Below are positions 29,806-40,200 of a stretch of DNA of 64,000 bases, piece after piece. A program made the position numbers and the translations under genes. The DNA is from Tritrichomonas foetus (lineage: Eukaryota; Parabasalia; Tritrichomonadida; Tritrichomonadidae). The stretch is taken from NCBI GenBank assembly GCA_001839685.1, contig MLAK01000636.1:23287-87286 (forward strand), written 5' to 3'. Within the stretch, counting starts at the first letter, position 1. Each line of letters opens with the position of its first letter. Below the pieces are notes generated by a model that was not told where the DNA came from, searched no databases, and saw nothing but the letters and a program-made list of their open reading frames with translations.

Positions 29806-32800
29806 TTACCAGAACGGGCACCATCCGCTGTACATTTTACTAAAGCTGTAAATATTTATGGCTCTATTAATCAAAATTGTTGCTTGATCTTCCACAGAAA
29901 GTGGCTCTCCATTCGAAGTTTCAGGGAAATCATTTCCAGTCAACTTCTGGCGGATTTTCGCTTTAATTTCTTCATTGGATGAAACCAATTCTTCATGCCT
30001 GTATGATTCTCCAGTTTCTTTCACTATTTCTTTTATTGGTTCATTTGGTTTCGATATATCTTTTGATGAAAATGGAAGAGATTCATCACCAACCCATGCA
30101 ATTTGTGATTCTTCAACAACATCAGGATCAATTAAAGGTTCATGAACGAAAATTGAAATAACATTTAACAAAACTTCTCGATTTTCTCTTAAAATTGAAC
30201 TCATATTTACGAAACTAGTCTTAAAAATGCCTCGAACTCCACCAGCACCTAAAGCTTTCACCATCATTCTGGTGAGACGGAATGGAACAACTTCTGGAAG
30301 GTATTTCCTTAAGGCTGCTCGATCAAAAGAGTCACCAAAGTCAATATGAACAACTTTCCCAGAATTTCGATCAATTAATAGGTTCGAAGGATGTCTGTCA
30401 CCCAATCCGATAACGTATCCAACAATAGAGGTAATTGCGGTAGAAATAGAATATGTTTGAACTTGTTTAAGCCAAGTTTCCGCATTTGGCGCTTTAAGCC
30501 AGAAGAAATCAGCCAAATCAGTATCAGGAATACTATCAAAGACTTTTTCTAAAATAGCTACCTTTTGAATTGGTAGTAAAATATCATAGCCACCATTTGC
30601 AAGATCATCAATCATGATGTATTCATCCATTGGATCTCGGTGATGAAGTCTTCGGAATTGTTCGATTACAGCTCGTAAGGTATCTGTTCCAGTTGCCCAT
30701 TGAACAAGTCCATGGCTCATTGAAAGGGGGATTACACTAACTGTCTGAATTGGATTTCCATTTAATAAAGATGAATCTTTCATTAGTAATGAATTAATCA
30801 TTCTAAAGAATTGCATAATACGTTCGTCAAGACGTAAATCTTCATGGCCTTTCAGTAAATATTGATAGAAGTTTCCATCTTCACCTTTAATAACTACATC
30901 TTTTGGCTGTTGCTTAGACATATAAACAGAAAGTTGTCCAACAAAGAATTTAATGCGATTTACAGGCTTATTTGGTTTATAAGTTCCAAAGACAGCAATC
31001 ATAAAGTCATTTTTACGTGCAAGTTCATCCGAAATTGCAGAAAGTTGAATTGTGCGAGTTCTTTTTAGTTCTTCAGATAATGAATCTTGCATTGATTTAC
31101 ACCATTGTGCAAGCTGATTAATACAACTTGAATTTCCTGGTGTATAAATTTTAAGGATTTGTTCAAGCATAGTTATATTCTTAGAATACTGGGAAATAAA
31201 CTGCGTATGAAGTTCACAAGATGGATGAGAAACCATAGAAATGATTGATTTCAAAATATTTATCATTTTCCCAAATTCATGATTTTGGTAGAGATCAAAC
31301 ACATCGGTAATTTTTTGAACAACTTTTTCATTCCATGTAACGGCAGCACGAAGTAAAGAACTTCTAATAAGTTGAACTTCATTGAAGATTTCAGGCAACT
31401 TCGCATGAAGTCTATCTAAAATCTCACCAGCTGCTTTGGCGCGAGCAACAATTCGTGATCGTCGTAAAACATTCAAAGAAAAAACTAAATCATGGAAATG
31501 AACTTCAAGTAGTGAAAACACTAAATTATGAACAAATGATCTTACTTTATCATCGTTATGAGATAATTGTATTTGGATTTGTGGTGATGCAGCCAAAAGC
31601 AATTTTGAGGGTAAATTTTGAATCATTTCATAAGTTTGCATGAAAATTTCATCGTTTCCTGCATGTTCAAAGAAAATGTTTAACATTTGAACACCATCTG
31701 GGAAAGATGGTGATAATTTTGCACAGCGTGAAAGGGCAGTAATTGCATTAATTGCATACTTAACTTTTCTTTCAGGATCAAAAGTAATTAATGAAACATT
31801 TACATCACTCCATTTACGAATCATATCAATTTGTGTAGTATGCATGATTAATTCTTTATAAATAGGTGATGGAAGGACAAGAGATGATTTTACAAGATAT
31901 TTCTTATCAACTGGCTTGGTATTTTTAATGATTTTAGAATCGTCAATTTCATTAATAGTTGTAATTAAGTGATTATATGCATCTCTCAGGTTTTGGAGAT
32001 TTTCTCCATCATGTTCAAGTAACCATGATGAATAAAAGAAGTTTGCACGAAGTAACATATTACCTTGGAATGATAAAGTATGATTTCTTACTTCTTGAAT
32101 AGCTTCATCATATTGACCAACATTCCACAAAGCGATTGAATGACAGAGCTTTTGCGCATCAGGAGAATTTTCTGGATCAAATTTTGGAAAAAGAATATTA
32201 AATGCATTTAAGTGAATTTGTTGACCAAGAGTTGCTCCGCGAAGGCTAAAGAATTGAACAAGTGTATCATCACGAACTGATGTTGCACGAACTTGATTAG
32301 GTAAAATTGCATTCCATTGATTAAAGTCTCTTTTGGCAGTCTTCAATCTTTGGTTCCATACTTCATTAACAAAAGTTCTTCGTTCAGGATTTTTCAGCCA
32401 CTCTCTCATTTCACTGATTTCAATCAATTCTTGGCATGCCAACATTGTTCCTTGATGGATTTGTTGGTTGTCTGCCCAGAATGCAACTGGCCTAGATGCC
32501 AAAAGTGAAAATGACGTACTTATTTGTGAATCTACTTTATCATATTCCTCATTATGTAAAGCGACAACTGAAGATAAAACACGACATCTCCATGAATCAT
32601 CAGGTGCAAACTTCAAAGCATGAGCTAAATCATCCCATCGTCCTAAATGAAGAGCTGCTTCAGCAAAATAAGGAGCTGCAATTCTTTTCTGTTGAACTTC
32701 AAGTTGAGAAAATTCACTTTGAAGTTCCATTAATCGCTCCCATTTAGATAAAGCTGCAAGTGATTCAACTAATCCAATATACGATTGGAAAGAATGCGTT

Positions 32801-35800
32801 GTTTCAAATTGCTCTTGGCAAATTGGCTCAACTTGATCCCACATTCTTAATTTCGCTAAGACATCTGGGCGTGACAGTGTTGGTGAAATTTTACGACACT
32901 TTTCCCAAACTCCAACAGCATTTTGCCACTGACCAATGGGAACATAAATATCAATCAAGTTATTCACAACTTGAGCAAAATTCGAAGTATTCGAAGAAAT
33001 TTTTTGTTGTTGTTCAAAAATACGTTGTTGAAGTCGTAAAGCATAAGCCATGCTTCCATATCTTGTACAAGCTTTAACTAAATCAGCTGTAGGAATATTC
33101 ATTGGTTGTTCAACTTTATCCATAAAAACGATTAGGTTAATAATATCTCGCGCTATTGATTCATAGTTATCAGCGGTACTCAAAAGTTGTTTGAAGAAAT
33201 CTGAGAGTTGTTGTCTAGCTTCGAATTCTAATTTTCTCCAAACGCATAAGAATGCAACATTAAAGAGCTTTTTTGCCAGTGGACGATAAGAAGTTGCAAG
33301 AGATGTACAAGCACGAATTGGCTGTGATGGCGAATTCGAAATAATACAAAGTATGAATGAATTGAGCCATCCTTCAAGATGTCTTCCCATGTGATCAGCA
33401 TCATTAGTTTTAGCAATAATTGCATCTGCAGAAAACAATTTGTTAGGGTCGATAGTCATTGTTGGTGCAGGAGGTGGTGGATTGTTGATATTAAGTGGAT
33501 GGAAGCAATCACCATATTTACCTTGTGATACATTTGCGACTAACTGCTTAAGTTCTTTCGTTTCAAGTTTTTCTTTCTTAAGGAAGTCTAAAATAGGTTG
33601 TGCATTCATCAAGAATGAAAGCCCTTGCGATTTTAAGATGGTGTAAAGAAGATCAAAGGCTGTAGAAATTGTTTTAGGGTCATTTCTAAGATGTTTCAAA
33701 CTATAACGAAGAGATCTTGCAATTGGACCAAGATATGGCAATAAATCAACACTTTTTGTTAAATCAATGAGTGTTTCAAGTGCATGTATTCTTACTCCAG
33801 GTAATGTCTGTTCAGTAATTATTGCATCACAAATTTGAGGAATTGTTAAGTAAAGCAAATCAGCAGAATAAACACCAATCAGGCCAAATGCTTTAAGAAC
33901 TTTACTACAAATTAAAGCATCTGTAGTTTTCTTATTCTCAAGTGTCACAACAAGTAAACAAATTGTTTCAGATGCATATGGTGAGTACCCATCACGAACT
34001 GCTGTTAAAAGTGCCAAAATCAAATCAATAAATAATAAAGCATTTGTATCATTATATCTTGTATGAATAAATTCTAAAGAACGTTTCAAAAACGGTGATG
34101 CATTGTGCGTAGAATTAGAAATTAATGAGGAAAACAAAGGAAGTAAAGTCTGGATTTCATTATCAGATCCTCTTTCAAGGACAGTTAAAAGACGTGCAAT
34201 AAAATCATCAAAGTATGAAAGAACAGTCATCTTTGGATGATGAAGTACATCAACCAAAGCACGAACAATATCTTCATATAATTCTTGAAGACTATCATTA
34301 TTAAACAATTCTAATAATGAGCTAGAAACAAATGATAAATAATAAGGTTCAATTGTATTTGGATTTAAAAGCAGTGCATCATCCAAAATTCCTTCTTGAT
34401 CTCGTGTTGGATGGAAAAACATCCTTGCTAATTCACCATCCATATTTGCAGGTGCTTGTGTACCTTTTGGCTGAGGCCTTTGATGTACTTCTGCAATACC
34501 TATTGCACCAAGAACTTTCAAAACTGCCATTCTTCCTTTGCGACTGCGAGTTTGTGCTAAGAAAGTAGAACATGTTGATAGAATTAATGGAACTTGAATT
34601 CTATATTCAATTGTTGAAGCAGGTGCACTCAATAAAACAAAGAATAATTCAAAAATAAACAAAGTTAATAAACGATGTTCATAAGATAAAACAATATCAC
34701 AAAGGATTGGAATAAGTTCATAAGCATGCTTCGAAACAGCTTCAGGGTCCATTGGTGCCAATAAGCAAATTGAGTCAGTGACACCTATTAATATTGAAGT
34801 TTGTGCATCTTCTTCTAAAAAGTTTTCAAACTGTGCTTTGGGATTATAATTCTTGAATATATTCATAAAAATATCCATCAAACTACCAGAATATGCTTTA
34901 ATTGATATTTCGCATGCCTGAATCAAAACTGGTAAACCACGAATAGTTCTTGCCCGTTTACGAATTGATGTAATTTTACGAATAACAAAGAAAGAATCCA
35001 ACATTGCAGATCTTGTTAATGAAGTGATTGCCATTGGATTCATATGGGCCAATTTTTTCAAGAGTTTATAGAATAATTCTCTCACAGTTGATGAATCATC
35101 ATTAATAAAGATTTGATAATATTTATGGAAATCTGGTCCAGCTAAAGATTCATCAACATTATCAATTAAAGCTTGAAGTATTGCACAACGAACACGAATA
35201 GATGGCTCATAAATCGCCAATTGTAAAAACTTTTTCGATGTTTCTTCAACTGTGATAATATCAGTACTCTTTATAATGTTGTAAATTGCATTTGGTACAG
35301 CACAACGAGTTGCAATGGATTGAACAACAGCAAGTTGCCAAACAGCGTTCATTAATTGTTCATGGTTATACATGGCTTCATTTGGTAATTTAGCAATTAT
35401 TTCTAAAGCCACAACATTTTTTGTACCATCTAATTCTTTAATTAATCTTGAACAAAGTTGCTCAGGAAGATCTTTGAAAAAGTCCCAGCTACACTTTGTT
35501 AAAGCAACAAAGAAATTTTTAAAATCTTCTGATAATGGTAACGAAATTAAAATTTGAAGGAATTCTATATCAATTGGTAAAACTCGATTTTGAAAATACT
35601 TAATTAAAGTTGTTAATAATCGAAAAGCACAATCTGGCTCTTCTTTAATCAAATCACGAGCAAATACTTTCATTTCTTCGATTTTTTCAACAATAAAATC
35701 AGGTACAAATTTACACAATCTGCATAAACTTTTTGTAACTTCAAATGGAAATTCGAGTAATAGATCATTTGTTTGACCAAAAAGTTCTTCAGCAATACAG

Positions 35801-36699
35801 TCAATGAAAGAACTTGGATTTACTTGGGCAAGTGAAGATATAACTACATAGGCTTGTCCCTGAACCAAAAGCGGTCGATCTTCAACCAATTCAGTAATGT
35901 TTTTTAATACATTTATAAAAATTGGAACAAAATATGCAGGATATCCATTAACAAGTTCGTCGAACATGCAAAGTGCGCCATATTGACGAATCGGATCATC
36001 AAAAAATAATAATTTAAGAAAAACTTTCGAAAAGAAACTCATGTAGTTATCCAAATCATTTCTAACAAACCTGATGATTGCTCTCGTGTAGCTTGAGATA
36101 GCCATAGCAGTGCCATTTAAAACAAGTAAAGAAGGATGAGAAACCAACGACCATATCGCAGTTTGTAATTGACTAAAATATGTAACAGCTATACTTCCCG
36201 CATTGAAAGAAACAGCATCAAGCATATGAGCGGCAGCAAGGGGCCTCGCCCTTCTTCCCTTCGAGCGAGTCCAGCTCAGTGCCCGAATAAATAATTGGGC
36301 GGCATATCTGGACTTGTCAGAATTTGGGTGTTCAATTAAACGGCCGACACACCAACTAGTAAATTTAATATATTCAATATCGATTTGCGGAATGACTCGA
36401 TCGAAAACGTTGGTCAGATCTCGAAATTCGTGATATCCGAATTGATGGAGGCAAACAACGCCAATTGCAGCGCGGATTGAATTTGTCGTTCGTGGATCCC
36501 TCGCCAGTTGAAGTAATAAGTCGAAATACTTTTCAACATATGATTTGAAATCTGTGTTGGACTGTCTAACCATTTCAAGATAAAATCCATGGTAATAAGC
36601 ATCATAAGTTTTCAGCATTTGCGGAAATTTGGCAGGAATGGGCAAATCTTGAAGATTCATTTTTACTTTTGAAAAGGGGATTTGAGAGATGAACTTCAT
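29806..36699 (-). CDS. TOR: TOR kinase (PI3K-related kinase)
   Basis: The protein has 2297 residues. From the N-terminus there is a long HEAT solenoid (about 1-1150), then a FAT-like helical region (about 1200-1800). The FRB-like segment begins LIRSSLLRAAVTWNEK. The PIKK kinase domain has FYQYLLKGHEDLRLDERIMQ, GLGDRHPSN (Asp2101) and HIDFGDSF (Asp2120). The C-terminal FATC ends MYSGWCPFW, matching the mTOR ending YIGWCPFW. The order and the FATC end identify TOR rather than ATM, ATR or SMG1. It should control growth in response to nutrients. The FRB residues that bind FKBP12-rapamycin look changed (see findings). ATG at 36699 is used; a second in-frame ATG at 36660 (MNLQDLPIP) could be the true start. 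It is head to head with the CARMIL-like gene. Confidence 0.93.
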   Translation of the reverse strand: MKFISQIPFSKVKMNLQDLPIPAKFPQMLKTYDAYYHGFYLEMVRQSNTDFKSYVEKYFDLLLQLARDPRTTNSIRAAIGVVCLHQFGYHEFRDLTNVFDRVIPQIDIEYIKFTSWCVGRLIEHPNSDKSRYAAQLFIRALSWTRSKGRRARPLAAAHMLDAVSFNAGSIAVTYFSQLQTAIWSLVSHPSLLVLNGTAMAISSYTRAIIRFVRNDLDNYMSFFSKVFLKLLFFDDPIRQYGALCMFDELVNGYPAYFVPIFINVLKNITELVEDRPLLVQGQAYVVISSLAQVNPSSFIDCIAEELFGQTNDLLLEFPFEVTKSLCRLCKFVPDFIVEKIEEMKVFARDLIKEEPDCAFRLLTTLIKYFQNRVLPIDIEFLQILISLPLSEDFKNFFVALTKCSWDFFKDLPEQLCSRLIKELDGTKNVVALEIIAKLPNEAMYNHEQLMNAVWQLAVVQSIATRCAVPNAIYNIIKSTDIITVEETSKKFLQLAIYEPSIRVRCAILQALIDNVDESLAGPDFHKYYQIFINDDSSTVRELFYKLLKKLAHMNPMAITSLTRSAMLDSFFVIRKITSIRKRARTIRGLPVLIQACEISIKAYSGSLMDIFMNIFKNYNPKAQFENFLEEDAQTSILIGVTDSICLLAPMDPEAVSKHAYELIPILCDIVLSYEHRLLTLFIFELFFVLLSAPASTIEYRIQVPLILSTCSTFLAQTRSRKGRMAVLKVLGAIGIAEVHQRPQPKGTQAPANMDGELARMFFHPTRDQEGILDDALLLNPNTIEPYYLSFVSSSLLELFNNDSLQELYEDIVRALVDVLHHPKMTVLSYFDDFIARLLTVLERGSDNEIQTLLPLFSSLISNSTHNASPFLKRSLEFIHTRYNDTNALLFIDLILALLTAVRDGYSPYASETICLLVVTLENKKTTDALICSKVLKAFGLIGVYSADLLYLTIPQICDAIITEQTLPGVRIHALETLIDLTKSVDLLPYLGPIARSLRYSLKHLRNDPKTISTAFDLLYTILKSQGLSFLMNAQPILDFLKKEKLETKELKQLVANVSQGKYGDCFHPLNINNPPPPAPTMTIDPNKLFSADAIIAKTNDADHMGRHLEGWLNSFILCIISNSPSQPIRACTSLATSYRPLAKKLFNVAFLCVWRKLEFEARQQLSDFFKQLLSTADNYESIARDIINLIVFMDKVEQPMNIPTADLVKACTRYGSMAYALRLQQRIFEQQQKISSNTSNFAQVVNNLIDIYVPIGQWQNAVGVWEKCRKISPTLSRPDVLAKLRMWDQVEPICQEQFETTHSFQSYIGLVESLAALSKWERLMELQSEFSQLEVQQKRIAAPYFAEAALHLGRWDDLAHALKFAPDDSWRCRVLSSVVALHNEEYDKVDSQISTSFSLLASRPVAFWADNQQIHQGTMLACQELIEISEMREWLKNPERRTFVNEVWNQRLKTAKRDFNQWNAILPNQVRATSVRDDTLVQFFSLRGATLGQQIHLNAFNILFPKFDPENSPDAQKLCHSIALWNVGQYDEAIQEVRNHTLSFQGNMLLRANFFYSSWLLEHDGENLQNLRDAYNHLITTINEIDDSKIIKNTKPVDKKYLVKSSLVLPSPIYKELIMHTTQIDMIRKWSDVNVSLITFDPERKVKYAINAITALSRCAKLSPSFPDGVQMLNIFFEHAGNDEIFMQTYEMIQNLPSKLLLAASPQIQIQLSHNDDKVRSFVHNLVFSLLEVHFHDLVFSLNVLRRSRIVARAKAAGEILDRLHAKLPEIFNEVQLIRSSLLRAAVTWNEKVVQKITDVFDLYQNHEFGKMINILKSIISMVSHPSCELHTQFISQYSKNITMLEQILKIYTPGNSSCINQLAQWCKSMQDSLSEELKRTRTIQLSAISDELARKNDFMIAVFGTYKPNKPVNRIKFFVGQLSVYMSKQQPKDVVIKGEDGNFYQYLLKGHEDLRLDERIMQFFRMINSLLMKDSSLLNGNPIQTVSVIPLSMSHGLVQWATGTDTLRAVIEQFRRLHHRDPMDEYIMIDDLANGGYDILLPIQKVAILEKVFDSIPDTDLADFFWLKAPNAETWLKQVQTYSISTAITSIVGYVIGLGDRHPSNLLIDRNSGKVVHIDFGDSFDRAALRKYLPEVVPFRLTRMMVKALGAGGVRGIFKTSFVNMSSILRENREVLLNVISIFVHEPLIDPDVVEESQIAWVGDESLPFSSKDISKPNEPIKEIVKETGESYRHEELVSSNEEIKAKIRQKLTGNDFPETSNGEPLSVEDQATILINRAINIYSFSKMYSGWCPFW

Positions 36700-36726
36700 T
36701 GTTATCAGAAAAGTTAATCACGCTGG

Positions 36727-36734
36727 AACTTTTT
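36727..36734 (-). promoter_or_regulatory. Recurrent octamer upstream of TOR
   Basis: It reads AAAAAGTT in the direction of TOR, 27 bases before its ATG. Confidence 0.35.
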
Positions 36735-37155
36735 ACATTGATAAATGGTCATTCTTTCTAATTCTTATTCTTGGAAAAAATGATCCTAAAGCAAAAATAT
36801 CTTAGCCAGCATTATAAGAGATTATTGGAAATGTAAAAAAAAGTATATGTTTTTATAAAAGTCATACATTCTTATATTATATTTCAAGAACTTAACATTA
36901 GTTAATGAAGAAAGTGTTAACTATTGTGGCCAGAAACGTGCTCATGAAACATATGTAGAAATCGCAATAAATTCGGTGTATATCTCTGCAAAATGACCAA
37001 ACTATTCATAGAAAACTAAATAAAATATTTTTTCATTCGCGTATTCATGTATTGGTTTTCGGTTTTCCCACAATGACGAAAAAAATCAATGCATATAATT
37101 TGACATGGGAAATTGAAAAAGTTTTGATATGCTAAAAGATGAAGAAAAACCAATA

Positions 37156-37163
37156 AACTTTTT
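37156..37163 (+). promoter_or_regulatory. Recurrent octamer upstream of the CARMIL-like gene
   Basis: AACTTTTT, 46 bases before ATG 37210. Confidence 0.35.
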
Positions 37164-37209
37164 GTGAACTTTACAGAAAATAACAAATTGAAAAATCCAT
37201 TAAAAAATA

Positions 37210-40200
37210 ATGAGCGAGGAAAAATTCCAAAAAGCGACCGATTTAGCAAATAAAACTTCAAACAATGTTTTCCTCTCGTGCGAAGTCACTAAAATGAAGG
37301 ACAAAAAAGCCCAAGATAAACGAATTTTATCAATTACAGATTTATGCGCGTTTTTTTTCAAGGACGGAAAATCGCTCTTAGTAGAATCCAAATGTTTTTG
37401 GTCAGATATTTCTGACTATAAGTTAGATGGAGAAATCATCGATATGAAATTCGGGAAAACCCAAATGAGATTCAAATCCGAAATGACGCCAACAATCGAT
37501 ACAACAATAAAAAGCGTTTTAACAATGCAAATGACGAATGACGAACTCAAGAAACTTAAAATCGAGCCACAAAAAATTACCAACGAAGGAGTATTCGCCA
37601 GATATGATCAACAATTGAAAAAAGCGAAAAAACCAATTTCAAACACACAAGGAACGATTTGTTTGAAAACTTTTTTAATTTCAAATGGTAAAAAATTTGA
37701 TTTCGCAGATATCGAAAAACCAGATTCAATATTTATTCCAATCATTTCATCAATTTTTCCTCTTGAAAAAATGGAATACTTATCAATTGATAAGCTCGAT
37801 AAGAAAACAGATCCATGGGCAGAAATGGCCAAATATATATCACTTTATCAGAATCTCAAACACATTGAAATTCATGGGGCTGTAAATAAAAAGATTAAAG
37901 ATTTTTGTAACGCCGCCAAAAAATCTACACTCAAATCTCTTGGGTTTGGTGGTGTCGAATTAAAGAGCGATGCTTTTTCTGCAATTAAAGATTTATCGAT
38001 GGACAATGTCATTCAATCAATTTATTTAAACAATAATGTGAAAAATATTAAAGCTCTTCTCGACTTCTTAAAAGATAATAACTATCAAATGATATTTTTA
38101 GAAAAAATTGATGCTATTAAAGATTTAAAACCACTTTTTGACACTTTTACACATTTGTCAAGTTTGTCCTTAAGAGGATGCAAACAAAGTCTCCAAAATA
38201 TCTTTCAATTTGTAACAAACACAAATATGCCAAATCTTCGCATGATTGATGTCTCTGCAAACAAAGCCGATTTTACCAGTCCTCCAGAAAAACTTCCATA
38301 TGGATTACTACGAATTGATGCACGCGGAATGAAATGGAAGAAAGAAAATATTAATTCATTTTTACACTTCGTGTTAAATCGCCGTTGGAGTAAAAGTGGA
38401 ATGCGTCTTTATTTAAGTTCAACTGTGCTTGTAGAATGCTTTCTTGATGATTTAACGCCAACTTTCGAGAGTGTAACTGAACATCAGCTTGTTGAACTTC
38501 ATTGGGATAAAAATCCAATAAATAAGAATTTCTTTGACTTTGTTTCCAAGAATAAAAAACTTGAATATTTATCAATGGGAAGAATCTTTTCAAGTGATGA
38601 GGATGATAAGTTAGCTATGAAATTTGCAGAAGTGTTACAATCATTGAATCGACTCAAAATCTTCCAAATGACAGGTGACGGGAAAAGTGATAATAAAGCA
38701 TCAATGATTCCAATATTAGCTGCACTTAAAAATGTTAAAAGTATTGAATGCATTGACGTCAGCAAAAATAAAATTACCAATGATGGTGTCCCTCATTTGG
38801 TTGATATAATTAATGACTGTCCAAAATTGAAAGTTTTATCATTTGATAATTCTGAAATTGAAAATATAGACGATATTAATTCCATAATTGAAGCAGGAAA
38901 TGCAAGGACTCCAATTGATATTTTGTATCCAATATCTACAATTACTTCATTAGTGAGCTCTAAATCAATTACACGCCCTGAAAGTCGATTATTGAAACGC
39001 AAATTCGCAATCATTCAAGGACAAGATTTAGGTGATAGTGAAGATGTTATTCCATTCTGTGTAAAATGTAATTTCGATTATAATAATGAATATCCTAAAT
39101 ATTTGAATGAACAAACAGAAAAGCTATTTGCAAAAGAAATTCCATTAGAAGATCCTGCTTCAGTTTTTCCAGATAATGAAGATGAGCCAGAGCCAGAACA
39201 AAAGTCGCATCACCGACAAGAACCACAGTCAGAATCTGATGATGCTCAAGAAAATAACCAAAATGAAATCAAAGCTGAAGAGCAGAGTGAATCTGGAAAT
39301 GAATATTCTATAAAGAAAAACAAATTTGCGGATTCAGAATCAGCATCGAAATCTAAAAGTTCTCGTGCTGCTGATCAACAAGCCAAAAAAAATAAATTCA
39401 TTGATTCCTCTTCCGATCAAGAAGAGCCAGTTAAATCCAGAAATACAACCCCTAAAGATGAAGATAATGAATATTATTCAGATGCAGAGAATAATAAAGA
39501 ACATGTTCAACCTAAGAAACCAACAAAATTTATTTCTGATTCATCATCAAATGATAAAAAGCCACCAAAAGCACAAATAAATAAAAATAAAGACAAATCA
39601 AATGATTATTATTCAGATGAAAATGAACAACATTCAGGTTCAGAATCAGAATCAGATCATATAAAGAAGTCAAACTCACAAACAAAGCCAAGTTCACAAG
39701 TTAAACCAAAGAAATTCATAAGTGACTCTTCAGATGAAGAAGAAAAACCACATTATAAAAAAGGAAAATTAACAAACGCAAACGAATTTTCTTATTCTGA
39801 GGATGATGAAAGGCCAAAATCCAAATCTGTACTTAATTCAAAAGCAAAGCCGCCACAATCAAAACCAAGTAAATTCGTAAGTGATTCCGATTCTGATAAC
39901 CACAAATATAAAAATGAGAAGAAACCCAGTAAGAGCAAAAAAGAATATTCTGAAGAAGAAGAAGACCAAAGTGAAAAGAAATTGAACTCAAAGACAAAAC
40001 AAGTTAAACCAAAGAAATTTGAAACTGATTCTACTTCAGACGAGAAAGTAAAAGCTTCAAATAAACCAACTCCACGAAAATCATTGTTTAGCAGTTCTGA
40101 TGATGAGGATAATATGACGAAATATAATTCTAAAAATAATGCTACTTCAAAGAAGAAGAAATTATTCAATCTTGGTTCCTCAAGCTCAGATGAAGAAGCA

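Larger units (their letters stand above)
36700..37209. promoter_or_regulatory. Divergent promoter region between TOR and the CARMIL-like gene
   Basis: 510 bases separate the two ATGs. It has the octamer AACTTTTT at 36727-36734 (28 bases upstream of TOR) and again at 37156-37163 (47 bases upstream of the other gene), plus AAAAAGTT at 37116-37123. There is no coding-like frame. Confidence 0.5.
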
